Of a DNA stretch of 64,000 nucleotides, positions 46,757-60,129 are shown piece after piece. This stretch comes from Fratercula arctica (Eukaryota > Chordata > Aves > Charadriiformes > Alcidae). The stretch spans positions 38,836,727 to 38,900,726 of the forward strand of contig CANTUZ010000001.1 in the NCBI GenBank assembly GCA_947846985.1. The letters run 5' to 3'. Numbering within the stretch: the stretch's first letter is position 1; each line of letters opens with the position of its first letter. The position numbers and the translations under genes are program-made. The notes under the pieces were generated by a model. It searched no databases. It was not told the DNA's origin and saw only the letters and a program-made list of their open reading frames with translations.

Positions 46757-49390
46757 GTAAATTTACATGCATGTTTCTTTTTAATTACCTTAGAAATATT
46801 GTCAGACTTAAATAAAAGTGGCAGCTTTGTTTTTTTCTATACATTCTAAACAATCTCAGATATGAAAGCTAGTGTGATGAGGGTGAACAATTTATGTAGC
46901 AGTTCTGTTTCTTGGTTTTCAACACTTGATGAATGAAACTGAAGAGTTTGGACTGATGACTTTGGCAGTCATTTCTCTTGGGCTGTTAAACAAAAAAAAA
47001 AGAGGAAAACTCTCAGAATAGTAGCATGGCTACTGTAATTTTATATATACTTTGTGAGTTTGTAGCATTTTGAAGAGGAGAAAGAGGAAACAACCTGCCT
47101 AACTACCTTCTCAGTGAAATTTTAATGAGTGATATTAGACATAAGTGAAATAGTAAAATTTTATCCCATCTTCCACTTATCACCATAATCATACCACTGC
47201 ATAAAGACATAGAGGCCTGAAATATGTTCCAAATAATGTCTTAATGCAGCCATGCAGCCCTATTGGATTCATTGTGACTCAGGTTTATTACATAAACTAG
47301 AAAATGCAAGAGAATAATAAGAATGCTCTTTTTAAATTTAGTCTCACAACAAGAAATCTTGTATTTTGAGGGGTAAGGGAAGCGAGTGAGACAATTCCCT
47401 GGGACACGCACCAGTACTAACAGACTTGTTTTGCAAAATGAGCTTCAAGCTGTAAAGCAATTCCTTGTTTCTTGCTCTTTTCAGTCCTGACAATTGACCT
47501 AAAAGTGTATAAGGTTTACATTTCAGTGGTATCTACTGGAGATCATGCCGTTCAGCTTCTACCTGCAGACTGTGAATACCCCTCCTAGTATGACCATTTC
47601 CTTAATTTTCACAATAACACATATTAGAAACACAAGTACTATGAAACCCAGTAGAAGTCTTAGAGATAAGGTTTAATATAGTGGCTGGAAAATATAGAAG
47701 CAAAAAATAGTTATGTATGCTAAAGGCAACTATATGGTTGACTCTTTCTGTTATATGCTCATTGTCCACAGTAGAATTTTAGAGGAAATTATGGTCTTAG
47801 AATCAGGGTGCAGACACTCCCCTCACCCAATACCTTATTCTCCCTTTTTCTTGCCATAGCATCTCCATGAATGAAAAAAAATATTGTCAGTTTTCCTACA
47901 GCCATTTCAATTTCATACTTCAGTTTGACCTTTCTCTTCTGTATTTTTCTGGTGCCCTTCAACTGTATTGCCATAATTTGATGCATCAACAATTATCAGT
48001 GTGAAAATCTAGTATGGAATACCATGCTACAGAAAAGATAAAATGATATTGCAATAGAAAATACCCCCACATTGTTCATGTACAAGGTAGGATTTGAAAT
48101 GCAATTTATTCATTAACATTTGCACTAAAGTGACAATTCAGCTAACTGTGAAGACATTCGACAAAAAAATATTTCTTTTCTGTTCAGAAAAGGATAGTTC
48201 AAGTGTCTCTTGTAGAATAAAGAAAAAAAAATACTGAATATTATCCAGAACACTTTAAAAGTGAAATATTTATATATTTTTGTTTTTCTTCTTTCCCAGT
48301 CTAGTTGAAAAACTGAGAATCTCAAAGCAGTAAAGTAACAGTGAGACAAAGATTAAACAGCCAACTAAGCACATTTTAAGCAATTTTTTTTTTTTTTTTA
48401 ATGTAGATTACAGAAAAAAACCATGAATTGTTAACAATTTGGTATTACCTGAGGCATCTTTTAACATATTGTCAAGGGCTTATAAAACAACACAAGTAAA
48501 GGTGTTTTTATTTGCATACAATACAATATATGCTTATCTCTTCCAGCACAGATTTATAGCAAAAAAGCCCTCAGGACTGGACTGTATTAAATTTATCTTA
48601 TTGAGTTGTTATATCTTTTCTTTTCTCACCCAAGAGTGTAATAAAGATTATAATAAGATGTATAACAGATAAAATAAGAATAATAATAACAAAGATAATG
48701 AGATAGAAATGTTACAACTTGGCACTACAAACTCATTCCAAACAGAAACAAAGTAATTGGATCACGATAGTATGTCATTGGACTGTTCTTCATTCTGGAA
48801 TATATTATATTTCTAGACTTATGCTTATAGACTTCAATTTCAAGAATCTTAAATTTAAGATCAGCATTGTTTGCTGATGAATATTAAACCCCCCCAACCA
48901 CTTATTTAATATTTAAACATTTATATGTTTAAGTTTTCAAAAAAAAAAAAAAATCCTTAATTTGATTATTTTGGAAGAACAGATTCATTTTTATATGAAA
49001 CCATCAAGTGGACATCAACCCATTTGGTATTTAGTTTTTTGAGAAGACCACCTTTTTGAAAGGAAGCCTTTCAAATCATTATCTTCACTGTTTTATATAT
49101 TAATATGTGTGCCATTTTGATATGTGTTAACTTAGACTTATCCATGTCAGAGTCCAATACGCTTTGACCAGATTCTTTTGGATATTCCCTGCAAGGTGGG
49201 TTTAATGTTTAATACCAAATTCACTTCTCTGAAGATATTTAATGTCAGTTGGGCAATATGCTGAAATCACAACACAGCACAATATAGCAATTGCTGTATA
49301 TAACTGGATCACAATACAAACGTGATTCCCATGACTGATGTCTATATGCTCACTGTCACAATGCTGGGCATCCCCAGTCATCAGGAAGGA
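46757..49390. other. Intergenic or intronic AT-rich DNA
   Basis: Nothing further is recognised. T and A runs occur near 48384-48399 and 48940-48953. If 46581-46756 is an exon, this would be the intron after it. Confidence 0.55.
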
Positions 49391-50181
49391 ATCACAGAAT
49401 AACAGAATCATAGAATAGTTTGGGCTGTAAGGGACCTTTAAAGGTCATCTAGTCCAATCACACCTTGCAATGAGCAGGGACATCTTCAACTAGACCAGCT
49501 TTCTCAGAGCCCCACCCAACCTGACCTTGAATCTTTCCAGGGATAGGTCATCTACAACCTCTCTAGGAAACCTGTTCCAGTGTTTCACCACCCTCATTGT
49601 AAAATATTTCTTCCTTCTATCTAGTCTGAATCTACCGTCTTTTACTTTAAAATCATTAGCCCTTGCCCTATCACAACAGGCCCTGCTAAAAAATTTGTCC
49701 CTATCTTTCTTATAAGTCCCCTTTAAGTACTGAAAGCCTTCAATAAGGTCTCCCTACAGCCTTCTCTTCTCCAGGCTGAACAACCCCAACTCTCTCAGCC
49801 TGTCCTCATAGGAGAGGCGCTCCAGCCCTTTGATCATCTTCACGGCCCTCCTCTGGACCCACTCCAACAGATCTATGTCCTTCTTATGTTGGGAGCCCCA
49901 CAGCTGGACACAGCACTCCAGGTGGGGTCTCATGAGAGCAGAATCGAGAGGCAGAATCACTTCCCTCAAGCTGCTGGCCATGCTTCTTTCGATGCAGCCC
50001 AGGATACAGTTGGCTTTCTGGGCTGTAAGTGCACATTGTCGGCTCATGTCCCACTTTTCATCCACCAGTCCTTCTTGTCAGGACTGCTCTCAATCCCTTC
50101 ATCCCCCACCCTGTATTGATACTGGGAGTTCCCCCAACACAGATGCAGGACCCTGACCTTGGCCTTGTTAAACCTCATGAA
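49391..50181 (-). mobile_element. CR1 LINE 3' part, inverted
   Basis: Read on the minus strand, a 5'-truncated CR1 of about 790 bases. It begins near the block for [14 protein letters not shown], runs through NCILGCIERSMASSLREVILPL, HLECCVQLWG and [16 protein letters not shown] (open frame 49754-50065), then the terminal ORF2 region, a stem-loop at 49463-49479 with one mismatch, and the octamer tail at the left edge (CAGAATCATAGAATAG on the plus strand). A frame break separates the open frame from the terminal coding block. Its 5' end meets the next CR1 piece head to head. Confidence 0.92.
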
Positions 50182-50247
50182 GGGGGCTGAACTAGATCAT
50201 CTTTAAAGGTCCCTTCCAACCCAAATCAGTCTATGATTCTATGATTT
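50182..50247 (+). mobile_element. CR1 LINE 3' tail, 66 bases
   Basis: Only the last part of a CR1 3' UTR in sense orientation: GGGCTGAACTAGATCATCTT, the CCCTTCCAACCCAAA block and the tail CTATGATTCTATGAT. It directly abuts the truncated 5' end of the inverted CR1 to its left, so the two octamer tails face outward. Confidence 0.88.
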
Positions 50248-52358
50248 TGATGTCGATATTAGGATAAATCCTACCCTTCAAAGCCTTATTTCTTTCCATG
50301 CAATACACTGGAAACCAAGAGTCACTAGCTCAGCTGAAGAGATATACATTAGATTAGATGAATTCCATCTGTGACGTTACAAAATCATTAGATGTCTCAA
50401 TTTTTTAAATGTTTTATTAGAGCTTTCAGGTTTTTCTCCAATGTGTTAAAAGGACCTTAAAGCATATACATATACAGACACCTTAAATGGCTGTTTTTTT
50501 TTTTTTTTTTTTTAAATTTAAGAATCCAACATGTACAGTGTATTTTAATTAATTTCACAAGAGATACAATTAGATTAAAATAAGTCTGTTCTGAAGTTTT
50601 CTGTCCTTTAATTTTTTTGAAACACTCACTAACTCTTAACAGTGCGCTTTGAAACCTTTATAAATATAAGAAGAAATATCACACCTACATTACATGAATA
50701 AGATTTTATTCTACTGGGAAGTGAAAGAGGAAAGAAAAATCATCCTTCTATTAAAAAAGAGAGAAATTATTTGACTAATGCTTTGTAAACAATTGCAAAT
50801 TCAAATAAAGGCCTGACAACGTTCACTAAAGTGACAAATGCAGGGAAAAGTTGAGTATAATGAAGCCATAGCTTCCAAACCATTATAAATCACTTCTTAA
50901 AATTTCTTGATTTTTGAAATTTGGGTATATCTTTTCTTTGACTTTTCAAGAGCTACTGTGGAATGCAAGTGATCTAGGCAAGGCGTCCATGTACTACATC
51001 ACATCAAAGTATTAGCTACAGCTATGTGTCACTGATAACACTGGTAGTCTTAGTACAGAGTCTTTGTGTTCAAAGGGTGGGCCAAAAGACTGCTGCAAGG
51101 CATGAAACTATTAATATGATCTTATTTCCATAAGATTGTCTTCAAATGTTCACAGTCATTATTATATAATTTCCTTGAATAATGCTTTAAGTAAGAAAGA
51201 CTTAGTAATACAATAGTTTTATCCAGGAGCCTACAATGAAACAAAGTGGTGTATATTTGTTCTTGAATTTCTCACGCCATATGATGAATTGCAGCAATTA
51301 TAAGAAAGAACAATATTAGTTTTACAGTTATTGTTATTATCTTAAAGTACTAGGAATAAAATCTCATATTTCACTAGATAGTCCAATCACCGCCAAAATA
51401 TGTGACAAAGGAACATTTTATAATCTCTATATTTCACACTGACTGAACCACTAGAAATTGTCAGAGCCAAGTCATTTATATTTCCTTATTACCAGCTTGC
51501 AGAAGGCTTTGAGAATATGGGGCTAGTGATGGATATTTTTATAGCAGATGTTGTTTTATTCTCTTTTACTGTAGTATGTATACTTCAGATTAGTTCCACT
51601 GCAGTTTATGAAAGTAGCAGAAAGAGATTAGCAATAGGAGAACAAGACACACAGCTTGCTTACTCTTGTTTTGTGGAAGGAACTACATTTATATAAAGTG
51701 GAGACTATTTAGGCAGAATCGGAGCTCCTTTATTTATAACTCCAGATCTTATTGTGCTGTGTAATTCATTTAAACTGATGCAAAATTTACTTAAATATTA
51801 GGCAATTATTTAAATGGACTATTTCTATTGCAAATTAGATTTCCACTACATATATTACACGATTATTTCTCTCAAAGGTTAAAATGTACCTAAATGCAGA
51901 AAGCCCAACAAAATTAGTGGATTAAGTGAGACTAAAATACTGTGAAAATACTTTTGATCGTTCTTCCAACAGGGTGAACTGCACTCAAAGTGAGCAGATT
52001 TAACTGAATGGAAACCAGTATATTTTATATGTTTGTACACTTCTGTGTTGTTTTCCAGGGTAATTGAACTATAATAATGATATTTAGTTGATACTTCACT
52101 TCTAGAATCAAAGTTCAAAATAACCCAGCTACTTACAGACATGTCCCTACGTGCAGAGATTACTAGGCTCCAAATTTGGCCTAAATCACTGTCTATAGCA
52201 CCTCTGTCAGCATAGAAGCAGCCAACAGGATACAGTCATCCTTGGTGCTTAAGATTTTGGGGTAAAAAAAAAAGATATTTCACTGGTTTGCATTGCCACA
52301 TATTCATTGGCTCTGCAAATGAACATGGATGTTGTGGAATATGAACCCCTGCAGCAAA
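50248..52358. other. Intergenic AT-rich DNA
   Basis: No gene or repeat is recognised apart from a T run of about 22 at 50495-50513. Confidence 0.6.
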
Positions 52359-52946
52359 GGCGGCCAGCAGCCTTCTGGGCTACAGCAGGAGAAGTGTTGT
52401 CAGCAGGTCAAGGGAAGTGATCCTTCCCCTCTACTCTGACCTGGTGAGACACATCTGGAGTTCTGGGTCTAATCCTGGACTCCTCACTATGGGGGAGACA
52501 TGGACATCCTGGATCAAGTCCAACAAAGGACCATGAAGATGAGTGAGTGTTTAGAGCCCCTCTCCTATGAGGAAAGGCTAAGAGAGTTGGGACTATATAG
52601 CCTGAAGTATAGAAGGCTTGGGGAGGATATAATCAATCTGTATAAATACCTGATGGGAGGTAGTAAAGAAGACGGTGCCTGATGCTCCGTGGTAGTGCTC
52701 ACTGAGAGGACAAATGGCAATGGACCCAGTCTGAAATACAGGAAATTCCACTTAACCGTAACAAAACCCATTTTTTATTCTGAGTGTGGTCAAACAAGAG
52801 TCTCAGTCCTCGGAGACATTTGAAACCTGCCTGGACATCATCCTGGGTAACATGTTCTAGCTGACCCTGCTTTGAGCATGGCAGCTGGACTCGATGGTTT
52901 CCAGAGACCCCTTCCAGCTGCAACTGTTATGTGTGGTTCTGTGATT
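52359..52946 (+). mobile_element. CR1 LINE 3' part, diverged
   Basis: A 5'-truncated, relatively decayed CR1. It holds the region around a [15 protein letters not shown] block, the ERLRELGLYSLKYRRL block (open frame 52500-52682), a disrupted terminal region, the CTGACCCTGCTTTGAGCATG 3' UTR block with a degenerate stem-loop, CTGGACTCGATGG and a weak TTCTGTGATT tail. It groups with the copies at 905 and 8386 rather than with those at 27305 and 34200. Several frameshifts show it is among the older copies. Confidence 0.87.
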
Positions 52947-53259
52947 GCTACATTGACTTTAGCAGTGCCAATATAAAGGGACTAATACCTAAATGGCATG
53001 AGGCCCAATCTGCAGCATCTATTTGTAGTATTTGTGTTTGATCTTAAAACACTTCAACTTGTCAACCTTTCCAATACAACTTTCAATTTACAGTCTGTCA
53101 ATGAGATCATCTAAGATAGACAGAAATGAGAATTAGGTATCCTACCCTGCTGACAGTCAAAGGCAGTGAGTCGCCAAACAAAGTTTTCTTTCCTTAAAGA
53201 TTTATTAAATGAATGACTAAATGTCTACTGAATTCTATACCTGAAAGTAAAAGCAATAG

Positions 53260-53293
<34 letters not shown>

Positions 53294-55084
53294 ATGCATT
53301 CATTTTAACAACGTTACATATTCACAGATGCTAAGTTTTAAGAGATTCCTCCAGGTCCCCGTTTCTGTTTTCATATATTTGAGAAAAGTGGACCACTTGG
53401 AACATATACTCAATGATGTTTTAGAAAATTCAAGTTAATGCCACGAGAATGTTATAGTTAGAAAGGTCTACAGTTGCTCTCAGATTATTCATCACCCACC
53501 TAATTTTAGCAGATTGTATCTGGAGAATATAAATATAGCATGTACTGCTTGCTTCATTTATGTTGGTTAGCATTTGTTTACACACAGCCTGAACTACACA
53601 CTTAGTAACAAGATGGAAAAGGTCTTTTCATTTTTTTTGTGAAAATATTTCTGTAATTGAAATACAGGCATTTGAGATAAAAATGAAGAGTCACAATAAT
53701 ATTTGTTTTCTTCTGCAAAACTTATATTATGTGCACTAACTATTAAAAAAATTTAAAAAAGGCCATTTCAGTCATGTTATTTTCTGATTTTGTTAATAAA
53801 TTGATTATAGAGGTGTCGTTCGAGTGGACTGTATGTTTTTTTACACACACTTCATAAAAATGGTTGGCTAGAAACCTAGAAACAAGGCATGCTGCAGTGT
53901 CTGGAAATCAGTTATGGATTTAGAGAAGGGAAGAAGTTCTTCAAATAAAAGTAACCTCTCCATTTCCCTGTCAGGTGCAAGACTCTCTTTGTGGACTGTG
54001 AAGCAGTCATGAACTCACAGCTACATTCCCCTACGCCTACCATCTCCCTACTCACAGCACGTCTTGGTCAAACCGTGCTAAAACATTGATTTTTTACAAA
54101 TAAACTTACTGTGCAGTAAAAGAGATTCACAGGGTAATCTCCTTTTCCGTAAAGTGGCATTTAAACAAAACATAAAAGATTCTTCAAGCATTTTTGCTAC
54201 CTTTATCATTAGACAGTGGCTTCTGTCTTTTCTGAATGTTATTCAAAAAGCAAATGTGAAAACATTGCATCAACTTTTTTTTTTTTCTTTTTGTCTTCTC
54301 TCTGTTTTTTTTCTTCACCTCATACCTTACATATGTTAAAACTCACTAAATTTTGGTAGCACTAGCCCTACTGTAACTGCTTTCTTGTTGTAATTCTATT
54401 TTGAAGACATGAACGTTCGTACTCCAGCATGCCATACCAGCAAATACATTTCTTGTATTTTTACTTGGTGTAATCAGTTAAACCTGTCAGTTTATCCACT
54501 GCTGTTTCTTATCTGTATCTTATGATAAATTGCACTATAAATCGGTGTCACAAGCCATTTAGTGAACTTAGATAACATTAGGTCCTATTTTTGTTTACTT
54601 GCTTTCTTGTGTGGATAATATATTATCATTAAAAGTTTCAAAATATGAGTTAAGAGGAGTTTAAAACAATGGAGTTGGCTCTTTTCATAGTTTTCAGGGC
54701 TTTTTTACACTTATATTTTCATACCTGATCCCTGAAGAACGGTGTTCAGAATCATTAACAGCAAATATGTGTTTACAGCTAGTTTAAGTCAATTGCTAAT
54801 TAACTCCACAAGGCAGAAACGGATTTCTCTTTAGCACTGAGTTTGCGCTTTTCCTTTATTCTTGACACTCACAGGTGTGAGGTTCAAACTACATTAGCAT
54901 CTGCTCTGTAACTGCCTGATCCAAACCCCATTGAAATCAAGATAAATTTAGTGGGAAAATTTGATTGGAAAACCTTCACAAAAATCCTACAACCTTAGAA
55001 AAATTTAGGCTAGACAGGATTTTTGGAAATCTGATCTGCCAACACCTTCAAATTAGGGAAAACTTTGAGGTTAGGTCAGGTTGC
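52947..55084. other. Intergenic AT-rich DNA
   Basis: No gene. An A29 run lies at 53263-53291 and a T-rich tract at about 54274-54316. Confidence 0.6.
53263..53291 (+). repeat. A29 homopolymer
   Basis: Twenty-nine A residues without a recognisable retroelement upstream. Confidence 0.95.
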
Positions 55085-55340
55085 CAAGGCGCCAGTCACA
55101 TTTTAGTACTTCTGCAATCCCTTTGGTGCACCTCTTCCAGTGCTTCATCACCCTCATTGATTTTTTTTTTTCTCCCTTTTTATTTGATTGGAGCATTCCT
55201 TCCTGCAAATTGTGTACAATATGTCTTCTTTTGTTGCATAATACAGCCAAGAGTTTGCCTCCATTTTCTCTAAAACTCCACCACAGGTAACTGAAGAGAG
55301 CAATTAGAGTCTGCCTTTGCCTTCTTTTTTTCAGGATGAA
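55085..55340 (-). mobile_element. Very old CR1 3' remnant, inverted
   Basis: The plus-strand words CTCTTCCAGTGCTTCATCACCC and TCATTGATTTTTTTTT correspond to the inverse of the CR1 terminal block for F-T-x-R-V-x-x-H-W. The following CTGAAGAGAGCAATTAGAGT and CTTCTTTTTTTCAGGATGAA region resembles the inverse of the [15 protein letters not shown] segment. The octamer tail is gone. The match is diverged, so the borders are rough and the call rests mainly on one well-matching block. Confidence 0.5.
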
Positions 55341-56938
55341 TGAATTCAGGTCTCCTAACCCTCCTTGTATATTGCATAATATATATAATACTGTAGCCAT
55401 AAAAATTAAAATATATATCACAGCTTTTTTCTTCTAATAACAATTAAAAACAAGACCAACACAAAACAATCCATTGTTGATTAGTTTATTATTATTCAGC
55501 TTAAACGTAGTTATTATTAGGGCAGCATATTGGTTCCTATTAGAAGGTTATAGCTGATTACTGTACACAATCTTGCTATCATTTTTTTATGCAAAGCCCT
55601 CATTACTTTCAGCAGGAGTTCTGCAAGTTAATGTGATCAAAGGTCAATTGAAATGGTCAAGTTTATTCAGATTATGCATTTCTTGGATTATTCTTTTTTT
55701 TGGAATGAATAAGATTCAAAGCATATAAAGTAAAATAAATACAAGCTGAGGGCTTTTTGTGGTGGTGATTACATTTTTTTTTTTTTAATAGAAAACAGAA
55801 TTGACTATTTGGATGTGCATGGCCAAAAAGAAAGAAAAGGTATTGTATAAACACATTTGTTAAATACAGATAATGTACATAAATGCTTATTTTATAAGTA
55901 AAAGACTTACTGTATATATGTCAGGAGTCCCATACTATTTGATTAGACATATATGTCTAAAAGAAATATCACAATATTAGATTGCTTATCTCTATGTTTT
56001 TAAATATTTAGTTTTATTTTTAATATAGTATAGTAGTCAGTAATTAATATCTGAAATTTTCCTAATGCTTAGGCATAGGATTTCAATGCATTTTATGAAG
56101 AAGCATTTTTGTACACAGGAAGGCACAAAATGAACTTGTAAGAGAGGTAAATTTAGGGCTTGCTCACCTAGATTTGTGTGTTGTAAAACTCAACCACAGA
56201 GATTCCAGTATAAATATCAACTACAAAATTCTTTCTCAGAGGCTGCAGGAGAGACTAGCAAACATTTTTTTGGGGGGGGGGGGAAGGTCAGAATATTTTA
56301 TTTGCTTTTAAAAATTGTATTACAAATTATTCCATTTCCAGCCTTTTAAAATATTTTTCTTTTATAGCCTGTAGATGGCAGTCTTGTACCATTCATGAAA
56401 TACACATACACATTTACATATATAAATACATATACACACAGAAAGAAATCTAAAATATTAGGAAGGTGAGAAGGAGATGGAGATTGTGGGGTTTTTCATT
56501 TTCCATATCATGAGATGGTAATTGTATAAAGTACAAAGTTTCTGTAAATCTGATTTCAGCCTTTCTATGATTCTGTATTTTGTATATTTATGGAAACTAA
56601 TTTCTCTGTCTCAATGACAATAACACAAATAATTATCTCTAAAATATTGCTGGTATCTCTAGTAGAAAATAAGTGCCTCTGGAAGTGATGGGATACTGTC
56701 ATGCTTCACTAGGCTGAATGAGTGTAGACAATCTCAGAATTGGACATCATACTTAGGACTAATGGGGAACTTTTTCCTTAATGTGCATTTCTAAAATTGT
56801 GGTGGCAAGAAACTTTGCACTTAGGATTTTTAGATCAAGCAAATTTTATTTGAATTACCGTGGAGCACTCAGTTTTAATCTGTGAAACCGAGACAAATTT
56901 TACACACACACAAAACCCATCACAACAAATCAACCAAC

Positions 56939-56939
<1 letters not shown>

Positions 56940-56969
<30 letters not shown>
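56940..56969 (+). repeat. A30 run with A/C-rich flanks
   Basis: Preceded by CACACACACA and ATCAACCAACC and followed by CAAAAAACC/AAAACCC units, so it is a degenerate A/C low-complexity tract around a pure A core. Confidence 0.95.
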
Positions 56970-56970
<1 letters not shown>

Positions 56971-59800
56971 AAAAAACCAAAAACCCAAAACACCTCAAAA
57001 GGCACCTGGCAGCAATATCAGGAAAGCAGAGTTACAGGAAAGTATTTTCTTAGCTTACACAGTAGTCAACTACAAAACACCTTCACATATCTTTTGATAA
57101 GTAGTCATGCCATGACTAATATGCTGCATGCATCTTAACAGAATGATAGAATAAACACAGTCTGTGGCAATTTGGGGAAAGAAAAAAAAAAAACAACAAA
57201 CACAAGACCCTCTAACCAGTCTTGTGGCTTCTCTGTATGCCATGTGCTTTTTTTATTAATGGGCTTTTCTTTCTGTTTTTGAAAAGCTTTTTAAAGGTAC
57301 TATAGAGGGCTGTAAGGTAAGCATCCTAAACAGATACTCCTCCACAATGTGGCTTTGTTGTAGTGCTTTCAAGCCTTTCTCGTTTGCAGAACTAATTTAT
57401 ACCTTCTTTTCTTACATGAAATTGTTTCTGAATGATGTTCTGATGAAGTATTCCGCATTTGACCAACATGTCCGCATTCTGCTCTTTGCTGATGCATCAC
57501 ATCTGAAGCATTACTTTTCACTGCCAAGATGTAAAGAGGGTGGTAACAGGAGAATAAAAACTAATTTGCCTCAGCAAAACATAAATGCTCCTGATATTCA
57601 GCCCCTGTCCCTTAGCCGCCTACTTGAAGAAGGCAAATCTTATTTTCACTTGTTCATGAAGTTGCCATGGAGATAGATATTGGCCAATATAAATAACTTG
57701 TTAAAGGATTTATTAAATAAACATCTTATATTGCTAACCCAGCCTCAGCTTTTTGTTCTTGTTCCTTATCCTAAGCAGAAAGCATGCCTTAATTATAAAA
57801 TCATTGGCTGTGGACTAGGTTCCATTACAGAATCCTCTATAGATTTCCTTCCTCATCTTAAAAGTTAATTTTAGTCAAATTATGCCAATGTTTGGTTTCA
57901 TCCTTATTTTTTGCTCGTTGTCATTTGTGTAGTCAATGCTTACAACACGAGGTACTCAAAAAGAACTTGCAAATGAGGATGACCAGTTTTGAAGGCTGTC
58001 TGGTGCTACACTCTGTCAAGGTTTGCCTGGTAGAATTTAGTTCAATTTCTCTGTGGAATCTAGACACATAAACTCTTTCCCTTTCCTGCTTAAGTGCCCT
58101 AGGATGTGGTAAAAAATATCAATACACCCTGATATCTGAAGTGTTGTGAACCTCCACTCTCTACTCACCATGAAAATTTGGCTTGATTATGTTTTGAACT
58201 TGGACCAGTGGAAATAGTAAAGCATTGGAAATAGGGAATCAAGGCTGTCATATTATTAATATAGTAGTGCTTATGCATGAAAGATGAACTAAATTCTGAA
58301 TCTTAAGGATCTGAAGGACAGAAATTTTGCACAGCAAACAACATAAAAAAAGAATATTTTTTGGATTAGAGCAAGTCTGAAAAGAAAAAAAAAAAAAAAA
58401 CCCAAACCAAAAAAACAAGAAGAGCTACTTAAGGGGAAAGAAGGAAGTGATACGAGGGGCAAACCTGTAGTCTTAATCACTGTAACTAGTTACTGAATTG
58501 TGGGGTTTGGTTAAACCTCTCCATCTATCTCAAAATATATTTATTACTCTTCAGTCATTGATTGCTACTGAAATTTCCCTTCTGTACCTCTGATCCCTCA
58601 ATAGTTCTTCCACATTACTTACAGAAAATAACCAAAGTAGTATGAAATAAATATAGATTTAATTTAAAAATTATTTTCCACTAGAGAAAAAAAATCTTGG
58701 ATCTTATGCAGTTCATTTGTTCAATATAAATATAAAGGAAAAAACTGAAATCTTAAGCTGTCTGAACGAGAGAAAGATCCAAGACTTTCTCTTGTGCTAA
58801 ATCTAAAACATGCAGCTTGTATCAAATGATATTTTGTGTCTCAGATTTCATTCTGAGATCTCAGACCTCATTCTTTTCCAATGTCCTTTCCATGAGAAAG
58901 TACATGGAATTAGAGATGCTATGGTTGAGAACTTAACCAATCTCAGTTGCTCGTAGAAGGAAGAGCATCTTTCTTCCCATCAGTCCCACAAATACTGAAG
59001 TCTTCACCAAGTATTTGAAAGACTGCTTTGTTACAGCAATGTCAACACTCAAAGGTGCACTCTTTGTGTGTGCACTTATGAAATTCATATGGTATATTTG
59101 CTGCTATATTTGGTAAAATCTGTTATCAGTGCAGTCTTGTCTGCATCTAAAAAGAAAGCTCAAGTCTTTGCAGTTGTGATGGTTTGGGTTTCCCCCCCCC
59201 CCACAGGAGTTTCAATCATAGGGGTCTTAATTTTCACTTAATATTAGTAGATACAGTCAATGCTCTTCATGACTATTTTTAATTTTACATGTTCATAGAT
59301 GCAATAATCAATACACCAGAATAATATACAATTCACAATGTGTATGGGCCAAGTGTTTTCCTTGCTACTGGTTTTTATAGCCTTTTAAGTATTTTTATTG
59401 GGTTTGGTAGTAAACTGCCATGCAACATTCAAGCTTTTCTGCAATATCTTGATTTTTGTGCCCAGAAAAGTCAAGTTTCTCATCTCTTAAGTGTATATAC
59501 TCCATTAAACTTCTACTCATACCCACAGTGGGTTCCATGTAGCCACAAGATTTCCAGCTGGCAGCATGTGCTACATATGAGTCCATCTGAAGCAACAGAG
59601 GACAATTTGAACTCTGGGTGTAGCTATTATATTCATGAGAGTTTCACCTGAGATGAATTTGACCTGAAAGCTTTCCTTCTCATCAGTGACATAGATTTGG
59701 TCACTGCTATTCAAAATTAAAGATAAACACTAAATCAAATACAATCTCTACCAGCTTGTGAAGAAACTCTTATAAATTGGATAGTGCTGAGCTAAGCCAC

Positions 59801-59829
<29 letters not shown>
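59801..59829 (+). repeat. A29 homopolymer
   Basis: Twenty-nine A residues, facing an equally long T run 271 bases downstream. Confidence 0.95.
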
Positions 59830-59831
<2 letters not shown>

Positions 59832-60096
59832 ATCTGAGTACCTAGAAATCAAGAAGAGCTACTAAATCTGATGATCTGTAATGTGAACAACTTGGAGCTC
59901 AGTCCATTTCCTTTCTCAAAGAAGAAGATGTGTTCATCGAAGTAAAATAGTAAACATAGGAGTCCATTATTAGAGTTGGTTCTGAGCTTGAAGAACAAAG
60001 TTTTGAGACAATGCAATAGTTAAAAGCTGGGACAGATAAATTCAGATTAAGTAAGAGGTACAATGCTTTCTGAAGATTGATAGCAATTAATAATTT

Positions 60097-60100
<4 letters not shown>

Positions 60101-60129
<29 letters not shown>
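60101..60129 (+). repeat. T29 homopolymer
   Basis: Twenty-nine T residues; together with 59801-59829 it forms a perfect inverted repeat of homopolymers. Confidence 0.95.

Noticed and set aside
56555..56580. CTATGATTCTGTATTTTG as a CR1 tail
   Set aside because: No CR1 3' UTR block lies upstream; a single octamer-like word in AT-rich DNA is expected by chance.
56860..57138. Lys-rich plus-strand frames
   Set aside because: They are the A30 and A/C-rich tract in different phases.
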